The translations under genes and the position numbers were made by a program. Shown here piece after piece: positions 1 to 11,820 of a stretch of DNA of 64,000 nucleotides. The DNA comes from Neostapfia colusana (Eukaryota > Streptophyta > Magnoliopsida > Poales > Poaceae): the NCBI GenBank assembly GCA_030760725.1, contig JASWHV010000008.1:30848720-30912719 (forward strand). The letters are read 5' to 3'. Every line of letters starts with the position of its first letter. Positions within the stretch are counted from its first letter, which is position 1. The notes under the pieces are model-generated. The model had not been told where the DNA came from. It searched no databases and saw only the letters and a program-made list of their open reading frames with translations.

Positions 1-240
1 CTCGTGCGGCCGCTGGCGGTGGCACAGTGGGCCGGCGGCGGCGGGGGCGGCCAGCTCGTGGCCGGGCAAGGCGCCGGAGGCGGAGGAGGCCAGGGCCGCG
101 ATCGAACACTCGGTGGCAGAGCCGGGGGCAGCGGCGGCAGGGGACGGAGACGGCGCGGGGGCGGCGGGGCGTGGAAGAAACGCCGATGGCGGCACGGGTA
201 GAATGGCCGCGGGGCCACGGGCCCGTGGTATAAGGGTCCT
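1..240. other. GC-rich CGG/GGC low-complexity stretch, no confident gene
   Basis: The first 240 bases are dominated by CGG and GGC triplets. Two overlapping short Gly/Arg-rich open frames exist, but they are what this base composition yields in any frame. It may be the edge of a gene or of a GC-rich transposon leader that starts outside the window. I see no start context, domain or splice pattern that supports a call. Confidence 0.4.
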
Positions 241-310
241 ATTTACAATGGTCGAGCCCCGGCAGTCGTAATTAGCGCGCTATTTGCAACAGCCAGGTCT
301 GGGCCATCGT
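241..310. repeat. Imperfect palindromic repeat units, left of copia element
   Basis: Two units of about 35 bp with the pattern TATTTAC-R-R-GG..(agggct)..CC-R-TCGTAAT lie here (about 244-279 and 281-310). The second is cut by the copia element. Related units lie beyond the element at about 5526-5600. They look like subterminal repeats of an older DNA transposon, but I cannot see its terminal inverted repeats. Confidence 0.45.
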
Positions 311-708
311 TGTCAGGAATCCTTGACGATCTCGGCGGTACCTTCTCGCACTCTCGCCAGAGAGAAAACGATGAACATGAGCAGTTAGCCAAAAGATAGT
401 TTTTCGTGTGTGTGTGGACGTCCGGAGTTTGTGAGCAGTCGCAACAAACAGCTCCTCGGTTTTTCCTTTTAATCAACGAGATAAAACAGAATGCATCCAC
501 ACCAGGTTCCTATGCCATGCAGATCCCACGACGCCCACATCGTGCGCGCGGATCTGGCTCCGGACTGGAGAACGAAACGTCCCCATGCAACACACGCACA
601 CATGCACAGTACCATGCAGCAGTTCGTGCGACGTGCGTGGCACAGAACAAAAACTCTGGCTCGCCACTCACATATTAGAAACAGTAAATGGACTTCGAAG
701 TAATAACA
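311..708 (-). repeat. 3' LTR of copia 1
   Basis: Begins TGTCAGGAATCC and ends TAATAACA on the plus strand. It matches 5109-5507 along its whole length with scattered substitutions and small indels. On the minus strand the purine tract AGTAGGGGGAGAT directly precedes it. Confidence 0.93.
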
Positions 709-722
709 ATCTCCCCCTACTT

Positions 723-3700
723 CTAAGTCTTGATTTTGAGCACTCCCATCTTCTTTCTGAGCTGCTCAAAGCGCTCCTTCCTGAGTGGCTTCGTCAACAC
801 GTCGGCAAGCTGATCCTTTGTGCTGGCATGTTCAAATTCGATGCTTCCACGTTCCAAGCACTCTCGAATGAAATGAAACTTCACGTTGATGTGCTTACTT
901 CGGTCATGGAGGACAGGATTCTTTGCCAAAGCAATGGCCGATTGATTATCAACTTTGATCACCGGCATAGCCCCTTTATCACCGATCAACTCTTCTATCA
1001 ACCTTCTTAACCACACGGCTTGACACGCTGCTGCTGCTCCAGCAATATATTCAGCTTCACAGGTCGACTGCGCCACAACTTTCTGTTTATGTGAGAACCA
1101 AGTAATCGGATTTTCACCAAGAACAACACACCTGTAGTGCTCTTACGATCATCGACATCACCAGCCAGATCGCTGTCGATATACCCCATCAACTTCAGTT
1201 CACCTGAGCCTCGGATATAGCACATTCCATACCCAATTGTGGCGGCAACATAGCGCAATAGATGCTTGAGACCGGCCATATGATCCGGCTTGGGTTCCTC
1301 CATGAATCTACTGAGGTAACCAACACTAAATGAAAGATCAGGGCGTGTGTAAAGTAAATACCTGAGGCTCCCGATCAAGCTCCGAAATTCTGTGGCATCC
1401 ACTGGAGGTGCAGTGCTTTGCTTGGAGAGTTTCATACGTGTTTCCATTGGTGTCGCACAACCATTGCAGTTCAACATCCCTGCCTTCTAAAGTAACCTTC
1501 TGGCATATGCACTTTGACGCAGCTCCATCCCATTCCGTCCTTGTTTAACCTCGATGCCAAGGTAATAAGACAGGGCACCTAAATCACTCATCTTGAATGT
1601 GCACTTCATCTCCTGTTTGAACAGCTCCACATCCTTGATAGATTCTCCCACAATCAACAGGTCATCCACATAAACTCCCACAATCAGCCTTGATCCACTT
1701 TTTGGTTTTTGTTTACAGCCCATGTTCACTCTTGCACCTGCTGAAACCCATATTTCCAAGACTGGCGTCAAGTTTTGTGTTCCAAGCTCGTGGAGCTTGC
1801 CGCAAGCCATACAACGCTTTGTGTAGTTTCAACACCATGTCCTCATGTCCTTCGGCAGTTAAACCGGGTGGCTGGTTTACAAATACTTCCTCAGTGAGAT
1901 CACCATTCAAGAATGCGGATTTCACATCCATATGATGCACGGGCCACCCGCTGTGACCAGCTATGGCCAGTACCACACGTACCGAATCCATTCTAGCCAC
2001 TGGCGCAAACACTTCGTCGAAGTCGATGCCTTGCCGCTGAATGAAACCCTTTGCAACCAAGTGTGCCTTATACTTGACAACGTTGTCACATTCATCATGT
2101 TTCATCTTGTATACTCGCTGACCTCTTGGGAGTGGAACAAGTGACCATGTTCCATTTTCTTCAATAGAGGCCATCTCTTCTAACATGGCAATCCACCACT
2201 CCTTGACTTGCTTGGCTTCTTCTACGGTAGCTGGCTCTTTGTTGATCGCTAACATAACACCTGCTGTTAGATCATTCACAATGTATGCCTGTGACGAATC
2301 TTGTTCCAGTATGTCACTCAGTAACCAAAACTGAAGAGGTGCATCATCATGATACTGATGCAGACAGGAGGTCCCAGGAGTTGTGCTCTTAGTTGTGTCA
2401 CTTCTTGCTGCTGACTGTGACTTCAGTGCTGTGGGAGTCATGTACCCTTCTCCTGCTAACCTTCCTCCTTTTGATGGCGACAGTGTATGTGTTGTGCTTG
2501 CTGGCAAGGGAGTTCCAAACACCATTCCTCTGCCATCACTTGTCTTCCCTCCATCGAACGTGACATACTCAACACGAAATATGTGATCATTGTCTTGATC
2601 CAGACCACTGTACTCCTCAGTTCCCCAGTTCCATGAACTATCTTCCTCAAATATGGCATCCCGTGACACAACAACACATTTAGTCGCCGGGTTGTAGAAT
2701 CGCCAAGCTTTGCTTCCAACTTCATACCCCACAAAGACCTTCGGAGTGCTTCTGTCTTCAAGTTTTGAGAGTCTTTTGTTTCCCTGTTTCACATGTGCAA
2801 CATAACCAAAAGTTCGCATGAAATACACCGGTGTTTTAGATCCATACCAGACTTCGTATGGAGTACGCCCTTCCAAGCTCTGTGTCAGCGACCGATTGAG
2901 AATAAACACAGCTGTGGAGGCAGCCTCCCCCCAAAACCAACCCGGTATGGACATGGCCTTCAACATGCTCCTGGCCATTCCCATGACCATCTGATTTCGC
3001 CTCTCTACCACCCTATTCTGCTGTGGAGAATACGGTGCGGTGAGATGGTGCTTGATGCCGTGTTCCGTGCAGTATTCCATGAATGCCTGCGCTGTGAACT
3101 CCCCACCATGGTCAGTGCGAAGAGTTTAAAGTTTCTCCCTTGCCTTGGCTTCAACACATGCAAGGAAAGCTTTGAACACTGAAGCTGCCCAATCCTTTGA
3201 CTTTAGTAGAATCAGCCACATGAAGCGGCTCAGATTGTCTTCCAACAGGATGAAGAACTTGTTACCTCTTGGCGTAGAAGGTGTCATGGGACCGCACAAA
3301 GTCACCATGAACTAACTCAAGCTTGTGACTTGCCCGGTAATTCGCCTCCCTCGGTAACGCAAGTCTACGCTGCTTGCCGGCCAAACAGCTATCACATACT
3401 TGATTAGCTCGATCAATCCACGGTAATCCACGTACCATGTCCTCCTGAGATAACCTACATAGTGCCTTGAAGTTCAGATGTCCGAACCTTGCATGCCAGC
3501 GCCAAGCAACGCTATCACCCCGAGCTGCCAGACAGGCCAGTACGTCAATGTTTGCCGTGAGAAGATACAGTCGGTCTGGACCCTGTTCTACCTTGATGAG
3601 TAGATGTCCCTGTGCATCCCAAATCCTCAGCCAACTACCATGGAGGATGATCTTGTACCCATCTTGGTCCATCTGCCCAAGACTGATGATGTTTGCAGCA

Positions 3701-5048
3701 AGTCGTGGTATGTAATATACCCCGGTGAGTGCTCGTTGGCCACCGTTCTTGAGTTTGAACAGAACCATGCCACACCCCTCTATGCCAGTCACCGAACCAT
3801 CCCCAAAGCGAACTGTCCCATGCACTCTTGTGTTGAACTTCGCAAATGCATCCTTGGTACCAGACATGTGATTTGTGGCGCCTGAATCCAAGATCCACTT
3901 GGTGTAGTCCTTCTTCTCCCGCTGTCTGAGCTGAACATAGAGCTGGCTTTCGTCAAGATGAACAGACTTACTTAATTGAGTGACCTCCTCTTCATGTACC
4001 GGCTTGTTTGGTTCATTAGAGGCTGATGCTCGAGCCACCATCAACGCGGACTCGACACCTTCTTCAGCATGAGCCATGTGTGCTTGCTCATCCTTATTCT
4101 TCTTACGACACTCACGTGCCCAGTGGCCTTTCTTGCCGCAATAGCGACACTCGTGGCTGGCCACTCCTTGGCCAACACGACCGGAACTTCCTCCACCGCG
4201 TCCACTATTGACACAGCCACGGCCACGTCCTCGACCGCGATTCTTCTGCATGTTCGACGAGGCTTCCTTTGGACGTTCCGAGCTTCCACCACCGGACATC
4301 TTGACACGTGACGACAACCTGGCAATCAACTTATCCTCAGTCAGGTTCAGTTTTTCCAATGCATCACCATCTCCGCTCCCTGTGCCGAGCCTCTCTTCCG
4401 TGGCCTTAAGACAACCAATCAGATCATCCACCGTCACCTCACTCAGATCAAGCAGGGTTTCAATGGATGCAGCAATTTATTCGAACTTCGGCGGTACAGC
4501 CTGCAGAAACTTACGGAGAATCTCCTCCTCCGTGTAGCCGTTACCCAGCGTCTCCAACTGTGTCACAAGTCGGCAGATGCGGATGCCGAAATCCTCCACC
4601 GTCTCCCCGTCGCGGAATTTGAGCATGTCAAACTCCCGACGCAGGGTGCTCGCCCGCGCATTGCGCACTCGGTCTGCACCGATGTTGCACATTTTGATCG
4701 CGTCCCACGCCATCTTGGCGGTCTCCTTGCCGGCGATGATCCCCATCAGCTCCGGCGGTACTGCCTTGGTGAGGACTTCGAGCGCCAGCCGATCTTCAAT
4801 GTAGTCGTCCGTGCCGAGGCTCACCGCAGTCCATAGGCCCCCTGCCTGCAGCACACGCGCATGAGTGCCGCCCAGTCGTGGTAGTTCGTCTTCGTGAGCA
4901 CCGGAAAGGAGCCACCGCTGCTGGCCTCCTTCGTGATGCGGTGGATCACCAACGTGCCCTGACCGGCGCCGTTCCTGCTGCAGCTCCCCGGCGGCGTGAC
5001 GTCCCTCCAGGAACAACGCGCTGGTGAGGTCAATCGTCGTCGTGACAT
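723..5048 (-). pseudogene. Copia 1 Gag-Pol polyprotein, broken
   Basis: Gag starts near 5048 and shifts frame near 4840, then runs to a stop at 4477-4479. The same frame resumes at 4437 with a CCHC zinc knuckle (C97 to C110 of that ORF), a protease motif DSGAT (D184), and the GAG-pre-integrase His/Cys region (about residues 300-360). Integrase continues after a frameshift near 3262-3308 and an in-frame stop at 3126. Reverse transcriptase begins near 2190, shifts frame near 1713-1810, and keeps the YVDD box near 1650-1670. An in-frame stop sits at 1487 and another frameshift lies near 1007-1076, before the final RNase H segment, which ends at 723. Domain order is that of Ty1/copia. At least three stops and four frame changes rule out a functional protein. 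Confidence 0.92.
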
Positions 5049-5091
5049 GAGTGCCCAGCCGATCGCTTCATCGCGACTCCAGGCGGCGAAC

Positions 5092-5107
5092 CGGGCTCTA
5101 ATGCCAA
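5092..5107 (-). other. Primer binding site of copia 1
   Basis: Just inside the 5' LTR, the minus strand reads TTGGCATTAGAGCCC, close to the TGGTATCAGAGCC that pairs with the 3' end of initiator tRNA-Met. Two differences from the usual sequence are consistent with decay. Confidence 0.8.
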
Positions 5108-5108
5108 T

Positions 5109-5507
5109 TGTCAGGAATCCTCGATGATCTCGGCGGTACCTTCTCGCACTCTCGCAGGAGAGAAAACGAAGAACAAGAGCAGTTGGCCGAAAGATAGTTT
5201 TTCGTGTGTGTGTGGACGTCTGGAGTTTGTGAGCAGCCGCAACAAACAGCTCCTCGGTTTTTCCTTTTAATCAACAAGAGAAAACAGAATGCATGCACAC
5301 CTGGTTCCTACGCCATGCAGATCCCACCATGCTCACATGGCGCGCGTGGATCAGGCTCCAGATTGGAGAACGAAACGTCCCCATGCAAGATACGCACGCA
5401 TGCATAGTACCATGCAGCAGTTCGTGCGACGTGCGCGGCGCAGAACAAAAACTCTGGCTCGCGACTCGCTTATTAGAAACAGCAAACGGACTTAGAAGTA
5501 AATAACA
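5109..5507 (-). repeat. 5' LTR of copia 1
   Basis: Direct repeat of 311-708, beginning TGTCAGGAATCC and ending AAATAACA on the plus strand. As the element runs on the minus strand, this right-hand copy is the 5' LTR. Confidence 0.92.
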
Positions 5508-5933
5508 AACCTAACTAAGGAGTTATTGACGACGGCCAGGGCTCGCCATCGTAAATTATATTATTTACTACGGCTAACCCTATAACCGTCGTAAATAATT
5601 CCGCCCATCGTTATTTTTCTGTTTCTTGTAGTTTCTGCTTGTTATTTCCGATGGTGCTTTTGGTCCTGTTAATTACTATTTTAATCGTTTGTTACTTTCC
5701 AGAATTAATCGTTAAATTGTCTCGTTATCTAACAGTATTCGTCTCACATGATCCGCTTGCGTCGCAGGACGTGGTCAGTCATTTGCTTCCAGCATCCTGC
5801 CTGCTGAATACACCAAGGTCCCCTACTATTACTCACACACATGCGTACTGAGACACACCTAACACACGCATACACACAGTACAAATAAATTGACTCAAAC
5901 TAACAAACACAATCAAGAGATTATTACTAACAT
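5508..5933. repeat. Palindromic repeat units and AT-rich spacer, no gene
   Basis: Positions of about 5526-5600 hold two more of the roughly 35-bp imperfect palindromes seen at 241-310 (arms ACGACGG and CCGTCGTAAATA). From 5620 to 5933 the sequence is AT-rich spacer. No domain or credible ORF is visible. Confidence 0.5.
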
Positions 5934-6300
5934 TCTTGGCCGGGCTTGTCAGCACCGGGCACCCTTTCCTCTGGCTCTGGGTGCTCCGGACGAACATGGT
6001 CGGCGCGAACCAGGACTCCGCGCTCCAAGAAGCCACCAACGTGTCTCGAAAACCCAAGGCGCGCATCGTGCCATATGGGCGCCGCAACGAGACGTGCAGT
6101 GGCCCAAAGCGGTGGGGGTGCTTCTTGACGCACTGTGGGTGCAACTAGACATTGGAGGGTATCATTGAGGGCGTGCCGATGGCGTGCTGGCCGTTCTTCG
6201 CTGACCCGCAGATCAACAGCCGATTCGTTCGTAGAAGCCGTGTGGAGGATAGGGCTGGACATGAAGGAGGTGTGCGACAGAGCCGTCGTTGGCAAGGAAT
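5934..6300 (+). pseudogene. UDP-glycosyltransferase fragment (C-terminal, PSPG region)
   Basis: The region encodes the C-terminal third of a family 1 plant UGT: a STGHPFLWVLR-like strand, then the PSPG donor-binding box, then the ACWPFFADPQINSRFV segment. The box is split over two frames: WAPQRDV is in one and GCFLTHCGCN in another. The conserved HCGW is HCGC, followed at once by a stop, and another frameshift follows INSRFV. Similarity starts abruptly near 5934, so the N-terminal two thirds are absent. The sequence type differs from the intact UGT at 58.5-60.0 kb (different PSPG tail), so it is a decayed relative rather than a recent copy. It lies directly outside the CACTA element. Confidence 0.85.
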
Positions 6301-6661
6301 GAAAGTTTGGACCTTATTAGTTAATCCTTAATTCTAGACATGTTAGCTGGTTAGCACCTGAATAAGCGGCTTCCCTTGACCTGCGCTGCGTCTGTGCGGA
6401 GGAGGAGCTGCATGGCGGCGCACGAGAATGTGTGCATGGTGCTTTACATGCAAACATGCGTTCCGGGTGCGGCAGACGTGGGATCGTCTTCGATATAAAA
6501 CTAGAAAATACCAAAAAGAGGTGGAACAATGGACCACCTGAAATCAACTCGCGTGCGTGTGTGGTCTCCCTGCTCTTCGTGTTTTTCCGTTCGTGGGTAC
6601 TGTTCATCATCCAACAATCGGGATTGTCCGGCCGGTGTTCTACAGAACTGTGTAATTTGAA
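6301..6661. other. Spacer between UGT fragment and CACTA terminus
   Basis: No coding similarity is visible. The short ORFs on both strands lack domains. The last three bases, GAA, are the candidate target site of the CACTA element; the base triplet on the other side is CAA. Confidence 0.5.
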
Positions 6662-6690
6662 CACTACTACAAAAACCATTATCACAGGCG
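6662..6690 (+). repeat. CACTA left terminal inverted repeat
   Basis: CACTACTACAAAAACCATTA followed by the first CACAGGCG motif. The outer eight bases match the right terminus exactly. Confidence 0.85.
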
Positions 6691-6913
6691 CCTCGTTTTC
6701 AGACCCAGGCGGTCCGTAAATAAATGCGTCTATGATGTCGAATGATTTAATAGTCGCTTGTGATGAATAAACATCACAGACGGCTCACAACGGCAAACCG
6801 TCTGTATAAACATCATCGTCGTCTGCCTGTGCTCTGAGGGCAACCAAACTCTGCTCTAGGAAAGCGACGTTCATAAGAAGGTGCACTCTTTCTTCCGCCC
6901 AGGAAGGCAGCGG

Positions 6914-7016
6914 AGGTGCGGTTGGAGCCGGGGACGGAGGCACGGTTGGAGCCGGGGACGGTGGCGCGGTTGGAGCCGGGGACGGAGGTGCGGTTAGAGC
7001 CAGGGACGGAGGCGCG
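6914..7016. repeat. 24-bp minisatellite (four to five units) in CACTA subterminal region
   Basis: Units of GGTTGGAGCCGGGGACGGAG plus four bases are repeated head to tail. On the minus strand they encode a Pro/Ser/Ala repeat (PPSPAPTA) within a 91-residue open frame at 6785-7060. I treat the frame as incidental to the repeat. Confidence 0.7.
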
Positions 7017-7061
7017 GCGAGTGGAGAGCATGGTCGGGAGCGCTTCGTCGGTGATGCCATT

Positions 7062-10000
7062 TGTAAGGGTCCAAGTTTTTCATTTGCTAAAAGTGTTCAT
7101 CACACCACACTTCACCTCATTTGAGAAAATCATATGAACACATTTGAAGAGCAAGTAACTACCATCAAGAAATTCATTAGGAGATAAAGTCACAAAATGC
7201 AAAAGTGGGATTTCCCACATGCATCATATGGGGGTTGAGCATGTGTTTAACTCCTAAACCTTGTTAGGAATGCTCATGCCAAATTTCACCCAATTCCAAA
7301 ACCTTTTGTGGTATTTTTTGGGTACAACTAGTAAAAGGCTAGTTTGAACTTAAATTCAAATTCAAACTCCTTTCATCACATGAATTCAAAAGTGGGATTC
7401 ATATTCACACTCAGCACATTTTTGTGACCTTCACACACCAATCTTGACATGAGCTAATTTAAGCAAATTCAAACCAAATTTGAATTTCAAACTTCATATG
7501 TGCTGTAAATTCATTCCAAACAATTCACACTTTGATTCATTCAAATTCCAAATACACATTTGGTGAATTGTTCAAATAAACAATGGTATTAGGGTCCCAA
7601 AATCATGAGCAGTAGAGAAATTGAAGTTTTGAGGTTAAAATTGGGAGTGGGACCCCCCTGTCAGCCACACACCTGAGGAGAACTGACTGGGGCGTCGGCG
7701 GCATGTTTCGGACGCCGAGAAGAAGACTTGCTCTTGGATTGGGGAGGTCGCAACTCGATTGGTTTCGTGCCAAGGGAGTAGAGGATGAAGCTAGGGTGCC
7801 GTTTTGCAACTCAGTGGGGCTCCAGACGCGAGATGGCGTGGGTTCCCGATCAAGCACAGAGGCGGCGGTGTGTGTGGTGAAGTTTATTGCGCGAGGGAGA
7901 GGAGTGACGAGCGAAATGATCTTTCGCAGGCTCGGGCTCGAGGATAAGAGGTCCTGGGGCGTCGCTCGGCTGCAAGAATCGGCGAGCAGGTGGTGGCAGC
8001 AGCTTCAGCGCCATGGCGCTCGCGAGTGCAGCCTGGGAAATAAAGCAACAACAGCCCAACTCGGAGGCTTTCACGCTCGATCAAGGCCAACCATAGGAGC
8101 GTCGGTCCTCCATGCTTCTCCTCCCCAACTCGCTGCTCAAGCCGTGAAACATCGGCGGTGAATTCGGTGATTTTCTTCCGGACCAGGCAGAGCAACCTTT
8201 CGGTACGAGTTTATCAAATTCGATCACAATTCTTGTTCTTAGCTCACCAAATTATGCACAAAGGAGCTAGACTAGCTAGCGGTCAATTCCTCTTCACAAC
8301 TCTAGCTTTAAACTGCATGTAGGAGGGCCATTTCCATGTTTCCCGAACGCAAACATGAAGAACACTCTCAGACGCACGGTGACATGGTAGTTAGCGGCTG
8401 TCCCGAGCTTGTTTGCGTACTCGTCGATCTTCCCTAGGTTACACTGAAGCTTTAGAGACGATTACCCGAGCTGTTGGAGGGCTAGAACGACGGTCCAACA
8501 TTTCTGAAGTTGTCCCATGGCCGCCGCACGTTGCCGACCTAGTTCCGGCCATCGGCAGCTTCCCCTGACCTCACCCACGAGTTCAGCGACTTCCTAAAGT
8601 CACAGGCGATGAGAGCCAAGGCAGTAGAAGGCCGGAAATCCGACTCCGGCGAGCTCCGGTGAGGGGGCAGCGCGGACGCGTGCGCGGGCGCGTGAGGTTG
8701 AAGAAGGACTGTGCTGGGACCCACGTGCAGTCTTTTAAACTTTTCCCCCAATTTTCAGATTTAGTTCAAATTCAAACCCTAATAACTTTGGCTAGGAAAC
8801 TCCAAATACAGTGAACCAAATTTTGTTGGATTCAGATCTCTGAGTACTTTCCAACAAATCAAGTTTCACTCTATGAAAATCCTTATTTCGCCAGAATTGA
8901 TTCTCCAAAATTTAAAATGTTTAGAATTTTAACTGGAGAATCCTTTGGTGGAAAATCTGGAATTTGGCCAGGATGTTCCTTGTAATATCCTTGAACAACC
9001 ATAAAAATTTCATATCCATCCTAGCTCATTTGATCCACCTAATGGTGTTCTTAAGGAAACTGGTCCAGAGAAAGAAAAATGTCCAGAAACATTTTTCAGA
9101 TTTTCTCTGAACTTGTTTAGCTCATATATTTTGCTAGGAATCTTCAAATTAGATGAAACCAATTCCATTATAACCCTCTAAAAATATAGTTTTCAGAAAG
9201 TCATGGATTGCTCCATGAAAATCCTTAGAACACTCTAAGAGCTCTAATTAAGGCCAAATACACAATTATTTGTGCAGGGCTCAAATGAGCTTTGCTTCAA
9301 ATGAGATTTGGCCAAGTCTTTGTTTAGGTTATATCCAAGCCACAGTAAAATTTCATAGTCATTAGCACTGTATAGCTATACTTAGAGTCTTAACAATATC
9401 AAATTCAACTCATATGCATTTAAATTGACACATATACATGTTTATCTTGTGTAGTCGCTAAGGTCGAAGAGGAGCCGGAGGTGTTAGATTACATCACTCC
9501 AGAAGAACAACTAGCATACGACCAGCATCAGGGCAAGCTCCGGTTTGCACTAGCCATTTCAAAAAGTTTTATGTTTTGAGAACTTACTTTACATATTTCC
9601 TTCAAATGTGCATTAGAGTCTTGTTTGAAAACCCAAATGCATAGCCAAGAGAACCAGGGTTTTGGGTTTAGCTTTTAAATCTCGAGCAGACATTGCAAAG
9701 CTAATTTAGATTAGGATTCAGTACAAGTCGAGTAGTTGGAACTACTCGTGAGAATAGGCTAGAGGCACACAACTCGGTTAGAGATAGCAAATGAATCACA
9801 TGGCAAGAAAAATGAGACTGAGAGGAGAGTAAGGGCAGCAGGAATTTGGGGCCTGGGTGCCATAGCTCCGCTTGTGTCGATTGAGGACCGAGCCTTGTGC
9901 GAGCCTGTTGAACAAGCTAGGACAGTACCGATGATCTACCGGATATATGAGAACCGGGAAACCGATGTAATTCGGGTTGCGATCTATTGAGGCATTGCTT

Positions 10001-10951
10001 GTCGTCCAGAGGGTAGGTTGAGAGCATGAGGTCTAAATCGGCTGGCGGGCACTGTGTATGCGCCGCACAGAGACCTTTTGCTCGGAACGATAGGACCGGT
10101 TCAACACTTGGCTAACAGATGAAATGTTGTTGCGTACGACGTCCGTGGTGGTTGTTGTAGGCAACATCGAGTACGACCGTACGTGACGGGTTATTCGGGT
10201 AACCCAGCAGGTGTAAAACGATTATAATCGCCGTCCCTCACGGTCAGTGAGTACCACTTATTCACTGTACCGTGACGTAGAAAGAACAGGCTAGTGTCAT
10301 ATTAAAAGGTTTCTGATTGAAAGCTGTACTTTGTTTGCTAATGACTTGCTGTAGTTTAGAGCTAATTAAAGTTCTTTTCAACCTTAGGCAAAGCACATGA
10401 GAGAAATGCGTTTCTTATTTGATTGCGGCTATCTTATGTGTCTTAGCACGAGGTTCTCCAACAACTTGTTGCTAAAACTTGAAAATAAGATCCAACTAAT
10501 TAGGCGTGTATTTTGCAATCCATATTCCTACTTTATACTGCAAACCCGGCATTTAGAGTTCCATGTGTAGGTAAGACGGGTTAGCTTTGCTGAGCCATCG
10601 TGCTCACTGCTTCTATTTGAAGCGTTTGCAGGGTTCTATGAGGAGAAGGCTCCCGAGGAGGGGACAGACCCCCAAGAGGGAAACACCGTCGAGTGGGAGC
10701 CGTGCACGCCGCCGTGTTAGTGTGCGTGTGTGCTAGTGGGAACACGTTCACGGGCTGAACGTTAACTCTTTTGCTTAGTCTACGCCCGTGAGTGTAGACT
10801 TAACGTATTTTGTTCTTAACATGTTCATAAACCCTCTTATTTAATAAAATTTTTGCTTCCGCTTTGTACCTTTTATGTGTGTTATCCGGTGCTGTGCAAC
10901 GCAGCACCCCTCAGCGTGATCCGGGCTAGTCGTGACCGTCGGGTCCTTGCA
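7062..10951 (+). mobile_element. 3.9 kb solo LTR inserted in the CACTA
   Basis: The segment begins TGTAAGGGTCC and ends GGGTCCTTGCA, which are near-perfect inverted termini. It is flanked on both sides by CCATT (7057-7061 and 10952-10956), a 5-bp target duplication. There is no second LTR copy, primer site or polyprotein frame inside. AATAAA-like signals near 10840-10850 suit the R/U5 side of an LTR. The tail has the same general layout as the chromovirus LTRs elsewhere in the window, so a Ty3/gypsy origin is likely. Open frames such as 7703-8161 have no recognisable domain. Orientation is inferred from the polyadenylation-like end. Confidence 0.8.
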
Positions 10952-10956
10952 CCATT

Positions 10957-11460
10957 GAGACTAGGGCTACGGTGCGGCAAGAAAGACGAAGACTAGAGGG
11001 AAGAGGAAGACTGTGATGGTGGTGCAGACTGCAGAGAAGGGGAAGGTGCAAGTTATAATGGTGCGGAGAAGTATAGGTTGGATCGATTTGAATTTTGCGC
11101 GCGAATGGCAACGACCACACGATACAGGCGGACTGTGGAATAGGAGCCGCTTGCAATATTGACCATTAATACAGACGGCTGAAGCGACCGGGCGTGCGCG
11201 CCTAACCTTTTCGGCTACCACGCGCGCGCGAAGGGAACACGCCACGGGCGCAGTACATGCATCCTTAGAGTTACACGGGCGGATAATCTTACATTATAAA
11301 CCGCCTGTGATAAACATTCTTCACAGACGGACAGCCATAGATAAAAAAACCGCCTGCGATAAAGATTCTTCACAGGCGGATACTCTTTACATTACAAACC
11401 GCCTGCGATAAAGATTCTTCACATGCGGCTAGTCATAGGTATAGAACAGCCTACGAAAAT
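10957..11460. repeat. CACTA left subterminal repeats
   Basis: This continues the CACTA after the solo LTR. From 11270 to 11460 at least three tandem units of about 60 bp occur, with motif AAACCGCCTGTGATAA..TTCACAGACGG. Units of the same orientation and spacing recur at 49900-50480 near the right end. Transposase binding is the inferred role. Confidence 0.75.
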
Positions 11461-11820
11461 TGTAGCGAATAGAGAAAAAACAGAGCTCACACATACACAT
11501 AGATATGAAATAGCACTCAGCCGGCCATGGCTTCAGGCATAGTGTATTTCACTGTATTAATTTTGGTAATTTTTTTAAAGCATTCCAACATGTCAAAATT
11601 CAAATATTAAAACAAAAAATTTGTCAAATTAAAATACTAAAGCTTCATTACAAAATTATAATATATGTCATATTTTTTCAGCATTGACATCTTCTCGCAT
11701 ATAGGGTTTCAAATCCTTTTAGTGCTTCTTTCTACGCCCTTGATGTTATCTGGATCGTTAAAAAGGTACATACCTTCATATTGATTATATTCCACTTCAT
11801 TATCTCCCACATTCTCAACC

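Larger units (their letters stand above)
311..5507 (-). mobile_element. Ty1/copia LTR retrotransposon 1 (minus strand, degenerate)
   Basis: The element is bounded by two direct repeats of about 399 bp with TGT..ACA ends, and carries the copia order Gag, protease, integrase, reverse transcriptase, RNase H on the minus strand. The right repeat is the 5' LTR, followed leftward by a tRNA-iMet-type primer site. A purine tract abuts the 3' LTR at 709-725. The five bases outside the ends (ATCGT and AACCT) do not match, so a target duplication is not visible. The polyprotein has several stops and frameshifts, so this copy is dead. Confidence 0.93.

Noticed and set aside
585..1010. 141-codon plus-strand ORF
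   Set aside because: It is antisense to the RNase H region of copia 1 and has no domain of its own.
7703..8161. 152-codon plus-strand ORF
   Set aside because: It lies inside the solo LTR with TSDs, has no domain, and similar open frames occur in other frames of the same GC-rich stretch.
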